A stretch of DNA of 64,000 nucleotides from Ensifer adhaerens (GTDB lineage Bacteria > Pseudomonadota > Alphaproteobacteria > Rhizobiales > Rhizobiaceae). This document shows positions 26,515-35,132 of the stretch, in pieces (the stretch's first letter is position 1; each line of letters opens with the position of its first letter). Under the pieces are notes generated by a model, which made no database searches, was not told the origin of the DNA, and saw nothing but the letters and a program-made list of their open reading frames with translations. The stretch is from the NCBI RefSeq assembly GCF_020035535.1, contig NZ_CP083350.1, forward strand, positions 2,986,501-3,050,500. The letters are read 5' to 3'. A program made the position numbers and the translations under genes.

Positions 26515-27495
26515 TCAGGCCGCGTGGATCGCCTTCACCGTCTCTTCGATGCGGTGGCAGGCGGCTCGCGAGCCATCGGCGAAACTGCGCATTTCCGGCC
26601 GCTCGCTCTTGCAGCGCTGGTCAGCGAAGGGGCAGCGTGGATGGAACGTGCAGCCGGACGGCGGATTGAGCGGACTTGGCACCTCACTCGCAGCGATGCT
26701 GCGTCCGCGCTTCGGATGGGTGATGTCCGGAATCGTCTCTAGCAGCAGCTGCGTATAGGGGTGCCGCGGATTGGCGAAGAGCGTTTCGGTGTCCGCCTCT
26801 TCGACGATCCGTCCGAGGTACATTACCGCGATACGGTCCGACATGTGGCGCACCACGCTCATGTCGTGGCTGATGAAGAGATAGGTCAGCCCCATCTCGT
26901 CCTGCAGCTTGCGCATGAGGTTCAGGATCTGCGCCTGGACCGACACGTCGAGTGCCGAGGTCGGCTCGTCGCAGACGAGGAATTCCGGTTCGCCGGCAAG
27001 AGCGCGTGCAATCGAGATGCGCTGGCGCTGTCCGCCCGAGAATTCGTGCGGGAACTTCGCGCCATCGGAGGGCGCGAGACCGACGATGGTCAGCAACTCA
27101 CCGACACGTTCCATGATCTCGGCTTCCGAGTTGCGCAGCTTCAGCTCGCGCAGCGGCTCGGCGATGATGTTGCGAACGCGCCAGCGTGGATTGAGGCTGG
27201 CATAGGGATCCTGAAAGATCATCTGGGCCGAAAGCGGTTGCCCGTCCCTGCCCGGCGCAAACCGCACCTCGCCTTCCGTCGGCCGGTAGAGACCGGTGAC
27301 GAGCCGCGCCACCGTCGACTTGCCGCAACCGGATTCACCGACGAGGCTGAGGCAGCCGCCCATTGGCACGGTGAAGCTGATGTCGTCGACCGCCCGCACG
27401 AACTGCTGCGGCTTGCGCTCGATCACCCGGTTGAGCCAGGGCGCGGAAACATCGAAATTGCAGGTCAGGTCGTTGACCGTAAGGGCATCACTCAT
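26515..27495 (-). CDS. Dpp/Opp-type ABC importer ATPase (DppF-like)
   Basis: A 326-residue ATPase subunit. Walker A is GESGCGKST, the signature is FSGGQRQRISIARAL, Walker B is FLVCDEPTSALD, and the C-terminal oligopeptide-transporter extension has the CTFHPRCPFADQRC cysteine cluster found in DppF proteins, which can bind an iron-sulphur cluster. It overlaps the preceding ATPase gene by four bases. Last gene of the operon. Paired with the DppD-like ATPase for import powered from the cytoplasmic face. Confidence 0.93.
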   Translation of the reverse strand: MSDALTVNDLTCNFDVSAPWLNRVIERKPQQFVRAVDDISFTVPMGGCLSLVGESGCGKSTVARLVTGLYRPTEGEVRFAPGRDGQPLSAQMIFQDPYASLNPRWRVRNIIAEPLRELKLRNSEAEIMERVGELLTIVGLAPSDGAKFPHEFSGGQRQRISIARALAGEPEFLVCDEPTSALDVSVQAQILNLMRKLQDEMGLTYLFISHDMSVVRHMSDRIAVMYLGRIVEEADTETLFANPRHPYTQLLLETIPDITHPKRGRSIAASEVPSPLNPPSGCTFHPRCPFADQRCKSERPEMRSFADGSRAACHRIEETVKAIHAA

Positions 27496-28478
27496 AGAAC
27501 TCCTCCTGCATTGAGCCAGCAAGCGGCGACGCCGGTGCCGACCGGAGCCGGTTCGGGGCGATCCTTGCGGCAGCGCGGACCTGCCTCCGGGCAGCGCGGG
27601 TTGAAGGCGCAGCCGGTGGGGATCGCGTTGAGACGCGGCATCGAACCGTCGATCTGGTTCAGCCGCTCGACGCGACGGCCGAGAGCCGGGATCGAGCCCA
27701 TCAGGCCGCGGGTATAGGGGTGGCGCGCGTTCTTCAGCACGTCGTCGACCGGGCCGATCTCGACCAGTCGTCCGGCATACATCACGGCGACACGGTCGGC
27801 GGTCTCTGCGATAACGCCCATGTCGTGTGTGACCAGCATGACCGCAGTACCATGGTCGTCGCAGAGACGACGCAACAGCGAGGTGATCTGGGCCTGGATC
27901 GAGACGTCGAGGGCGGTCGTCGGCTCGTCCGCAATGATCAGCTTCGGCTCGGCGGCGAGCGCCAGGGCGATGACGACGCGCTGACGCATGCCGCCGGAGA
28001 ACTGATGCGGATAGTGATCGTAGCGCGCCTCGGGAGCCGGAATGCCGACTTCCTTGAGAAGCTGGATCGCACGGGCCTTCGCATCGGCCTTGGAGAGCTT
28101 CAGGTGAAGACGGATCGTTTCGACGAGCTGCGCGCCGATGGTGAAGAGCGGGTTCAGCGAGGTCAACGGATCCTGAAAGATCGCGCCGATCTGCCGGCCA
28201 CGCACCTGCTGCATCTGGGTCTCGTCGAGTTGGTCGATACGCCGTCCGGAGAGCCAGACTTCGCCGCCGGAGACACGGCCGGGCGGCTCCAGCAGACCCT
28301 GGACCGCAAGGCCGGTCATCGACTTTCCGGCGCCGGATTCGCCAACGACACCGAGGATTTCGCCTGGGCGGATATTGAGGGAGACGTCCGAAAGCGCCTG
28401 CACCGTTCCATGGCGCCCGGGGAATTCGACGCAGAGGCCGCGCACGTCAAGCACGGCCGATGAATGGTGTTCCGTCAT
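27492..28478 (-). CDS. Dpp/Opp-type ABC importer ATPase (DppD-like)
   Basis: A 328-residue ATPase. Walker A is GESGAGKSMTGLA, the signature FSGGMRQRVVIALAL and Walker B LIIADEPTTALD. The C-terminal extension carries GCAFNPRCPEAGPRC. In Walker A the usual Thr after Lys-Ser is replaced by Met, a common variant in this subfamily. It overlaps the amidohydrolase gene by four bases (ATGA) upstream and the DppF-like gene downstream, so translation is coupled along the operon. Confidence 0.93.
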   Translation of the reverse strand: MTEHHSSAVLDVRGLCVEFPGRHGTVQALSDVSLNIRPGEILGVVGESGAGKSMTGLAVQGLLEPPGRVSGGEVWLSGRRIDQLDETQMQQVRGRQIGAIFQDPLTSLNPLFTIGAQLVETIRLHLKLSKADAKARAIQLLKEVGIPAPEARYDHYPHQFSGGMRQRVVIALALAAEPKLIIADEPTTALDVSIQAQITSLLRRLCDDHGTAVMLVTHDMGVIAETADRVAVMYAGRLVEIGPVDDVLKNARHPYTRGLMGSIPALGRRVERLNQIDGSMPRLNAIPTGCAFNPRCPEAGPRCRKDRPEPAPVGTGVAACWLNAGGVL

Positions 28479-29959
28479 CGCTGCACCTCCAGAGGGTAGC
28501 TCGGCGGGAAGATCTCGCTGACCGGGGGATGGCCGAAGCTTCTTTCCGGATACTTGGCGATCAGGCCATCGAACTGCACCTGCGCCGTTGCGCGCGCCTC
28601 GTTCATGTCGAAACCTGCAACCTCGCCATCACGCATCGACAGGCGTCCATCGACGAAGACAGCCTTGGTGACGCGTCCGGAACCACCGACCACCAGCGTG
28701 GTAATCGGATCGATTGCCGGCGCCATGTGGTGATCCATGAGGTCGAAGACGGCGATGTCGGCGCGGGCACCTGCTTCCAGCCGGCCGAGGTCCGACCGGC
28801 CGAGCGCCTTGGCGCCGCCGAGCGTCGCAGCGTCGAAAAGATCGGCGCAACTGACAGCGGACGCATCGCCTTCCACAACGCGACAGGTGATCAACCCGAC
28901 CAGCAGGTTCATCAGCATGTCCGGAGGCGTCGTATCCGTGCCCATTGCGATGTTGACGCCGCGAGCCTTGACGGAGCGGAACGAATTCAGCGTGCTGCCG
29001 CCGCGGGCCGAAACCAGCGGGCAGTGAACGATGCTGACGCCGTTTTCCGCATAGAGACGCAGGTCGTTGTCCGTTGCCTGGGTCGCATGCGGCGCGATTA
29101 GCCGGTCGCTTAAGAAACCGAAGCTTGCCAGCCACTCCGGCGCCGTCTTGTTGTGCAGGCGGCGAACGGTATCGACTTCCATGGTGCCCTGCGCCGCATG
29201 CAGGCGGATCGGGCAATCAAGATCACGCGCCGCGTCTGCGGTACGGACCAGGAGCTTCTCGGTGCAAGTTTCCACCCGGTCTGGGGCCAGCAGGCCCTTG
29301 ACCAGGCCGCCGTGGCGCCCTTCGTGCTCGCGGATGAAGCCGATGGCCTCATCGAGGCCCTTCATGCCTCTGGCCTCGTCGAAGATCGCTTCAAGCTGGC
29401 CCGGAGCCGTGACCATCATACCGCCGGCGCGGTAGGCCGGGCTCAGATAGACGCGCAAGCCCAGATCGCCGGCCGCATCCGAAGCCGTGGCGAATTCCGC
29501 AACGGTTTCGCCCCATTCGCGATAGAAAAGCGAGGCGATCGGAGCGGCCGTGGTGATGCCATTCAGGAGAAGCTGGGCGAAGGCAAAGCGCTTCTGGAAC
29601 GCCAGTTCCTCCTGCGTGTACATCTCATAAGGCCCACGCTCGATGTAGGAACGCGGCCAGACACGACCCTTGGCCCAACCGGGCTGATGGTCGATCGAGA
29701 GGATCGTCGTATCGAGATCGGAGAGCGCATCGAGATCGATCAGCCCGGGGCTGATCATCGCCGCTCCAAGATCGATCCGCCGGGCCACCTCGCCCTCGAA
29801 GTGCGGACCGACATAGAGCAGCGTGCCGCCTTCGATCACCACCTGGCCGTTCGGGATAAGCCGGTGGGAGCCGTCACGGTGACCAAGCACCCATTGCGCG
29901 GTCAGAAGCGTGCGTCCCTCCGCACGTTGACCGAGTGTCAAATCCTTGATGCTGTTCAT
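28475..29959 (-). CDS. Metal-dependent amidohydrolase/deaminase (TrzN/AtzA-like chlorohydrolase branch)
   Basis: A 494-residue amidohydrolase-superfamily enzyme. The usual first metal motif HxH after SPGLID is altered: the sequence reads SPGLIDLDALSDLDTTI, so both histidines are replaced by Asp/Ala. Later ligands remain as IRLHAAQG (His), LIAPHATQATD and the Asp in MGTDTTPPDML. The scaffold matches the ATZ/TRZ and 8-oxoguanine deaminase-like branch. Coupled by four-base overlaps to neighbours on both sides. A hydrolytic role on the imported compound is likely, but the missing HxH means the metal site is unusual. Confidence 0.8.
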   Translation of the reverse strand: MNSIKDLTLGQRAEGRTLLTAQWVLGHRDGSHRLIPNGQVVIEGGTLLYVGPHFEGEVARRIDLGAAMISPGLIDLDALSDLDTTILSIDHQPGWAKGRVWPRSYIERGPYEMYTQEELAFQKRFAFAQLLLNGITTAAPIASLFYREWGETVAEFATASDAAGDLGLRVYLSPAYRAGGMMVTAPGQLEAIFDEARGMKGLDEAIGFIREHEGRHGGLVKGLLAPDRVETCTEKLLVRTADAARDLDCPIRLHAAQGTMEVDTVRRLHNKTAPEWLASFGFLSDRLIAPHATQATDNDLRLYAENGVSIVHCPLVSARGGSTLNSFRSVKARGVNIAMGTDTTPPDMLMNLLVGLITCRVVEGDASAVSCADLFDAATLGGAKALGRSDLGRLEAGARADIAVFDLMDHHMAPAIDPITTLVVGGSGRVTKAVFVDGRLSMRDGEVAGFDMNEARATAQVQFDGLIAKYPERSFGHPPVSEIFPPSYPLEVQR

Positions 29960-31152
29960 GGGATGGCTACCTCCGAAACGCCGTTGCGAGCGACGATACG
30001 TCCACGCTTGACGACCAGCGGCCGCGGCGCGACGTCGACGACGGCATGCGCCAGCGTCTCGCCGGTGAGCAGGGTGAAATCTGCGTCGCAGCCGACCTCA
30101 AGACCGTACCCCTCGATGTCCATGACCTCGGCGCCCCCCTTGGAGCAGACATGGAGCGCATGCTCGAGGTCGACGTCACGGCGCAGGCCGTTCTTCATGC
30201 CGAGGATCCGGGCACGATCCATCATGTCGGGTTGTCCCCACGGACCCCAGGTGTCGCGGATGCCGTCACAGCCGGCCGCCACCTTGACGCCTGCTTCTTT
30301 CAACCGAAGGATCTGCGGAACGGTCGAGGAGGGTGAACCGGTCGTGATGATGCGGATATCGAGCTCAGCGATCTGCTCTATCAGGCCGGCGACCCGCAGA
30401 TAATCCGGGGCTCCGAGTGCGAAGGCATGGCTGATTGCCACCTTGCCCTGCATGCCGAGAGCGCGGATACGCTCGAACATCATCTCCATGCTGAAGGCGC
30501 CGAGTTTGCCCTGCTCGTGCAGATGGATGTCGATCGGCTTGGCATGCTTGTCGGCAAGGCCGAAGATCGCGTCGAGGTGTCCCTTCGGGTCTCGGTCGAT
30601 GCCACAAGGGTCAATGCCACCAAGGACTTCGGCGCCATTGCTCAGAGCTTTGTCGAGGAGTTCGATCGTACCCGGGCGGGTGACGAGACCCGACTGCGGG
30701 AAGGCAACGATCTCGATGTCGATGATGCCTTCGAGGACCTTGCGGGTCTCCATGATGCCTTCCATCAGCCGCAGGCCATGGGTGGTGTCGATGTCGACGT
30801 GGCTGCGGATGTGGCTTGCACCGTTGGCAGCGAGCATGATCGCCTGGCGCATGGACTGACGGTGCGGGTCGATGCCGATTTCGAGCCGCTGCTCGCGTTC
30901 GAAATCGATGCGTTCGCGCAGCGTCGCAGACTTGGCATTGACATGCCAGGGCATGCCCCAGACCGACTTGTCGAGATGGGTATGGGCTTCGACGAGACCG
31001 GAGATCACGATATGGCCGTTGCCGTCTTCGCTCGCCACGCCTTCGGCTGCGAGCTCCTTGCCAAAGGCGGCGATCTTGCCGTCGCGAACGAGGATGTCGG
31101 TCGCTTCGCCGGCGTTGGGCCTGACGTTACGGATCAGAAGATTGGACATCAT
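29956..31152 (-). CDS. Cytosine-deaminase-like amidohydrolase
   Basis: A 398-residue amidohydrolase of the CodA-like branch. Metal ligands are EAHTHLDKSVW (HxH near residue 58), DIHLHEQG (His plus Glu), ISHAFALG (His) and CDGIRDTWGPWGQPDM (Asp near residue 295). This set is complete, in contrast to the neighbouring amidohydrolase. The branch deaminates or opens cyclic amides and amidines such as cytosine, isoguanine, creatinine or triazine-like rings. The start is a tandem ATG-ATG at 31150-31152, directly abutting the permease stop. Likely acts in the cytoplasm on a compound brought in by the operon's importer. Confidence 0.87.
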   Translation of the reverse strand: MMSNLLIRNVRPNAGEATDILVRDGKIAAFGKELAAEGVASEDGNGHIVISGLVEAHTHLDKSVWGMPWHVNAKSATLRERIDFEREQRLEIGIDPHRQSMRQAIMLAANGASHIRSHVDIDTTHGLRLMEGIMETRKVLEGIIDIEIVAFPQSGLVTRPGTIELLDKALSNGAEVLGGIDPCGIDRDPKGHLDAIFGLADKHAKPIDIHLHEQGKLGAFSMEMMFERIRALGMQGKVAISHAFALGAPDYLRVAGLIEQIAELDIRIITTGSPSSTVPQILRLKEAGVKVAAGCDGIRDTWGPWGQPDMMDRARILGMKNGLRRDVDLEHALHVCSKGGAEVMDIEGYGLEVGCDADFTLLTGETLAHAVVDVAPRPLVVKRGRIVARNGVSEVAIP

Positions 31153-32103
31153 TCACCTCAATTTCGGATTGAGCGCATCGCGCAGCCAGTCACCGAGCAG
31201 GTTGACCGAGACCACGAGAAGGCAAAGCTGGACGACAGGGAAAAGCACGACCCACCATACGCCAGAAAACAGGAACTGGTTGCCGAGCCGGATAAGCGTT
31301 CCGAGGCTCGGCTGGCTCGGCGGCATGCCGATGCCGAGGAAGGAGAGCGTCGCCTCGGTCAGGATCGCCATGCCGAAGTTCAAGGTCGCGGCGACCATGA
31401 TCGGCGTCAGCGTGTTCGGCAGAATGTGCTTCAGCATGATCCGCCGTGCCGGTGTCTTCAGAAGGCGCGCGGCCTGAACATATTCCTTGCCGCGCTCGAC
31501 GATCGTCTGGGCGCGGACGGTACGGGCATATTGCACCCAGGCGCTGAGCGTGATTGCCAACACCAGGACCGCGGCCGAGCCGACGTCCCTCAGTTCCGGC
31601 GGCAGCATCTGGCGTGCGACGGCGCTGACGAGGATCGCGATCAGGATCGTCGGGATCGACAGAAGGACGTCACCGATGCGCATCAGCACGTTGTCGATGA
31701 AGCGGCCGAAATAGCCGGCGACGAGACCGAGGCTAAGACCGACGGCAAGTGAAAGCACAACCGATGCGACCCCGATCAGGATCGAGATGCGCGAGCCATA
31801 GAGGATGGCCGAGAGCATGTCGCGGCCCTGCGTGTCGGTACCGAGCACATAGGGCCACTGGCCGTCTGCCTCCCAGATCGGCGGCAGCTCGGAATTCCAG
31901 AGTTCGAGCTGGGCCGGATCGAAGGGGTTCTGCGGTGCAATCAGCGGAGCGGCAAACGCGGTCACGATCAGGAAGGTGAGGATGGCCGCACCGATGATTG
32001 CAGAAGGCTTGTGGGTGAAGGACCACCAGAGGTCGCTCTGGCGCCAGCGGGCAAGCCGCGAGGGCCGGCGTGGCGGTGTGGATTGCTGGACGTGATCTGT
32101 CAT
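31153..32103 (-). CDS. Dpp/Opp-type ABC importer permease (DppC-like)
   Basis: A 316-residue permease with six predicted helices. The N-terminal region (SAIIGAAILTFLIVTAFAAP) is followed by the family's periplasmic loop ending YVLGTDTQGRDMLSAILYG, which is the DppC signature. The EAA loop reads EYVQAARLLKTPARRIMLKHILPN. ATG 32103 is chosen to give the usual DppC length. It starts 10 bases after the DppB-like gene. Confidence 0.93.
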   Translation of the reverse strand: MTDHVQQSTPPRRPSRLARWRQSDLWWSFTHKPSAIIGAAILTFLIVTAFAAPLIAPQNPFDPAQLELWNSELPPIWEADGQWPYVLGTDTQGRDMLSAILYGSRISILIGVASVVLSLAVGLSLGLVAGYFGRFIDNVLMRIGDVLLSIPTILIAILVSAVARQMLPPELRDVGSAAVLVLAITLSAWVQYARTVRAQTIVERGKEYVQAARLLKTPARRIMLKHILPNTLTPIMVAATLNFGMAILTEATLSFLGIGMPPSQPSLGTLIRLGNQFLFSGVWWVVLFPVVQLCLLVVSVNLLGDWLRDALNPKLR

Positions 32104-32113
32104 GGCAGCGACC

Positions 32114-33085
32114 TCAACGGGTAGCGTCGCGCAGCCGCGGATCGATGACCGCATAGGCGATATCGACGAGCGTATTCAGCGTGACGAAGATGAAGGAGAC
32201 GATGCAGAGATAACCAGCCATGACAGGCATATCGAGGAAGGTTACCGCCTGGATGAAGAGCATGCCCATGCCCGGCCACTGGAACACGGTTTCGGTGATC
32301 AGTGCGAAAGCGATCAACGAACCGAAGTTCATTGCCGTCATGGTGACGACGGGCATCAGACAGTTCCTGAGCGCGTGACGGAAATAGATCCGCCAGCGCG
32401 GTACGCCGCGGGCGCGCGCGAACTTGACGAAATCGGACCGAAGTACTTCCATCATCTCGGCGCGGACGAGACGCATAACCAGGGTAATCTGGTAGAGCGC
32501 GAGCGCAAGAGACGGCAGAAGCAGCGATGCGCGGCCGGAAGGCGTCAAGAGGCCAGTGCTCCACCAGCCGAGTTGGACCACATCACCGCGCCCAAAGGCG
32601 GGCACGAGGCCAAGCGTTACGGCAAAGACGAGGATCAAAAGGATGCCGACGACGAAACTCGGCAACGAGACGCCGATGATGCTGACGAATTGAAGCCCTT
32701 CCGAGTACCATCGCCCTCGGTGGATCGCAGTTAGGACGCCAAGCGGAATGCCGATCAGCAGCGACAGGACGGTCGCGACAAGCGCAAGTTCCATCGTCGC
32801 CGGGAAGCGCTCGGCAATAAGCTTCATCACGTCCTGGCCATTGCGGTAGCTGATACCGAAATCGCCTTGGGCAGCGTTGCCGACGAACCGGCCAAACTGG
32901 GTCAGGAAGGAATCATTGAGCCCGAGCTTTTCGCGCAGCTCGATCCTGTCGGCCTGTGACATCTGCTCGTTTGCCATCAGCTCGACCGGGTCTCCGGCAA
33001 AGCGGAAGATCAGAAAGGCGAGCAGCGCAACGGCGAGCATGACCAGCACGGCATTGGCCAGCCGCTTGATGAGAAAGACAATCAT
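32114..33085 (-). CDS. Dpp/Opp-type ABC importer permease (DppB-like)
   Basis: A 323-residue permease opening IVFLIKRLANAVLVMLAVAL, with the DppB-typical loop between helices 1 and 2 (DRIELREKLGLNDSFLTQFGRF) and an EAA loop DFVKFARARGVPRWRIYFRHALRN. The conserved C-terminus DIAYAVIDPRLRD is intact. ATG 33085 fits the family start. The gene follows the binding-protein gene by 58 bases. Confidence 0.93.
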   Translation of the reverse strand: MIVFLIKRLANAVLVMLAVALLAFLIFRFAGDPVELMANEQMSQADRIELREKLGLNDSFLTQFGRFVGNAAQGDFGISYRNGQDVMKLIAERFPATMELALVATVLSLLIGIPLGVLTAIHRGRWYSEGLQFVSIIGVSLPSFVVGILLILVFAVTLGLVPAFGRGDVVQLGWWSTGLLTPSGRASLLLPSLALALYQITLVMRLVRAEMMEVLRSDFVKFARARGVPRWRIYFRHALRNCLMPVVTMTAMNFGSLIAFALITETVFQWPGMGMLFIQAVTFLDMPVMAGYLCIVSFIFVTLNTLVDIAYAVIDPRLRDATR

Positions 33086-33143
33086 TGGGTTTCTCGCAGA
33101 ATGAGGAGCCCCGGCGAAGCACACTCCGCCGGGGCAAGGAAAC

Positions 33144-34706
33144 TCAATCGCCGATACGGGTCAGCCAGTGGCGCGGCTTGTTGTCGGCGCGGATGGTCAC
33201 GTCGGTCACGTTCTTGGACATTGCCCAGGCCATTGGCTGCTGGTGCAGCGGGATCATGATGACCTCGTCCTTGGCGAACTTCAGCGCTTCGGTTTCGATC
33301 GCCAGACGCTTGTCGTGATCCATCTCCACCGCGGCCTTCTTCACCATCGCGTCCAGTTCCGGATAGGACCAGCCGCCATAGTTGGCGACGCCGGCCGCAC
33401 CTTCGCGGGTCGAAAGCACCTGAACCAGGATCGAATAGGCATCGAGCGTCGGCTCGTTGGCCCAGCCGATCATGTAGGCGTCGGACTTGCCGCTGGCGCG
33501 CTTCGGCGCCTGAACGGCACGCGGGCCGATGTCGAGGGTCGGCTTGAGGCCGACGCGCGACAGCATCGAGACCAGCGCACTGCAGACGTCCTCTTCGTTG
33601 ACGCTTTCGTCGTTCATGCAGACGAGCGTGAACTCCTTGCCGACGGCGCCCGCTTCTTCGAGCAGCTTCTTGGAGAGTTCCGGATCGTAGCTCGTCGGCA
33701 CGTCGAGCTCTGCGCTGTAGCCCGGGATTTCCGGTGCGACCATGGTGCCGGCGACATGCGACTTGCCGCGCATCACGCGCTTGAAGATGAGCTGGCGGTC
33801 GATCGCGTGATCGATTGCCTGGCGCACCTTGATGTTGTTGAAGAAATTCTCGCGGCCGTCGGCGAAGGTCTCGTGACGGTTGAAGACCATATGGACCGTG
33901 CGCAGGTCGGTGCGCTCGATGACCTTGATCTCCGGTGAGCTCTTCAGGCGTTCCAGGTCCTGTACCGGGGCGCCGTCCGTGAGGTCGATTTCGCCCGAAA
34001 GCAGCGCCGCGACGCGGGTTGCTGCCGAGGTGATCGGCATGAATTCGATGCGGTCGAGATTGTGCTTCGGTGTATCCCACCAGCCATCGTTCTTGATCAG
34101 CACGGTCTTGCTGTCGGGAACGCGGGATTCGACCTTGAACGGGCCGGTACCGTTCGTGTTGTAGGTGGCAAAGCCTTCGACCTTGGCGCCGACGTCGGTC
34201 GGCAGCTCGGACTTGTTGTCGACCAGCCAGTCCTTGTCGAACATGAAGATGTTGGTCATGTCGTTGAGGAAGAGCGGGTTCGGCGAATTCACCTCGATGT
34301 CGACGGTGTAGTCGTCAACCTTGGTGGTCGAGACATAGGCCGGAATGTTGCCGCGCAGCGGCGACGTCGGATGGCTGACGCGGGCCATGGAGGCGACGAC
34401 GTCGTCAGCGTTGAAATCGGCGCCGTTGTGGAACTTCACGCCCTTGCGCAGATGGAAGCGCCAGACCTTTTCGGAAACCATCTCCCAGCTCGTGGCGAGC
34501 GCCGGCTCGACCTTGAACTCGGGCGTGTAGCGGGTCAGGCCCTCATAGACGTGGTTGAGGAAGGCCAGGTTCGAGGTGCTGCCGTAGGAATAGGGGTCGA
34601 GCGAGAAGATATCCCGCGGGCTTCCCCAGCGCAGCGTTTCCGCAGATGCGGAGGATGCGAGCATGGCAAATGCCAACCCCGCGAGGAGATGCTTTCTCAG
34701 TTTCAT
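33144..34706 (-). CDS. Dpp/Opp-type substrate-binding protein (SBP_bac_5)
   Basis: A 520-residue periplasmic binding protein with a signal peptide cleaved near ASSASA-ET (about residue 22). Family motifs include SWEMVSEKVWRFHLRKGVKF near residue 70 and the DVRQAIDHAIDRQ-like KVRQAIDHAIDRQLIFK. First gene of the operon: binding protein, DppB, DppC, two amidohydrolases, DppD, DppF. Such proteins bind peptides, nickel, glutathione or diverse small cations; the catabolic neighbours favour a ureide or a heterocyclic nitrogen compound. A GntR-type operator lies about 95 bases upstream of the ATG. Confidence 0.92.
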   Translation of the reverse strand: MKLRKHLLAGLAFAMLASSASAETLRWGSPRDIFSLDPYSYGSTSNLAFLNHVYEGLTRYTPEFKVEPALATSWEMVSEKVWRFHLRKGVKFHNGADFNADDVVASMARVSHPTSPLRGNIPAYVSTTKVDDYTVDIEVNSPNPLFLNDMTNIFMFDKDWLVDNKSELPTDVGAKVEGFATYNTNGTGPFKVESRVPDSKTVLIKNDGWWDTPKHNLDRIEFMPITSAATRVAALLSGEIDLTDGAPVQDLERLKSSPEIKVIERTDLRTVHMVFNRHETFADGRENFFNNIKVRQAIDHAIDRQLIFKRVMRGKSHVAGTMVAPEIPGYSAELDVPTSYDPELSKKLLEEAGAVGKEFTLVCMNDESVNEEDVCSALVSMLSRVGLKPTLDIGPRAVQAPKRASGKSDAYMIGWANEPTLDAYSILVQVLSTREGAAGVANYGGWSYPELDAMVKKAAVEMDHDKRLAIETEALKFAKDEVIMIPLHQQPMAWAMSKNVTDVTIRADNKPRHWLTRIGD

Positions 34707-34800
34707 GTCGTTCCCTCTGTTCTCTCGTCAGTCGCCACAGCACGACGTCCTCGCCCACCCGTGAGCAAGCCGCCCTAGATTTGAAGCTGTTGGCGACAAT

Positions 34801-34827
34801 GTCAACTATTTTGTCGACAATTTTGTA
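34801..34827 (-). promoter_or_regulatory. Predicted GntR operator, copy B
   Basis: On the minus strand the element begins TACAAAATTGTCGACAA and ends at 34801. The core TTGTCGACAA is a perfect 10-bp palindrome. It lies 95-121 bases upstream of the importer operon start and matches copy A (24504-24530) at 22 of 27 positions. Another GACAAT half-site flanks it at 34795-34800. Confidence 0.72.
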
Positions 34828-34954
34828 TGCATAAATGTTTAAAGTGGAATACAGGCTGAAAATGCGGGGGCATTCTGCGGGCGACCAGAGCTGAAAAAAG
34901 AGGAACACAGACAACCAAGGCGCGAATCGAGTCCGAACAAGATCCCAAAACGGA

Positions 34955-34988
34955 TCACCCGACGGCGTCTCGCGACGCCGTCGGGTGA
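34955..34988 (-). terminator. Strong hairpin downstream of the acetylpolyamine amidohydrolase operon
   Basis: TCACCCGACGGCGTC (34955-34969) and GACGCCGTCGGGTGA (34974-34988) form a perfect 15-bp stem with a 4-base loop. On the minus strand it is followed by TCCGTTTTGGG. The region 34707-35132 holds nothing else besides operator copy B and the importer promoter. Confidence 0.8.
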
Positions 34989-35132
34989 ATGGGAATTTCC
35001 CGAAAAGATATGTGGTTACGGCTATCTGCTCTCGCGGAACACCTAATTGCGCCTGCCCGTCAGTCGCCTGATAGAGTTGCGAGCGCGGCTGCGCGTCCGT
35101 GCCTTTGTCAAACGGTGGCCGGACTCTAACGG

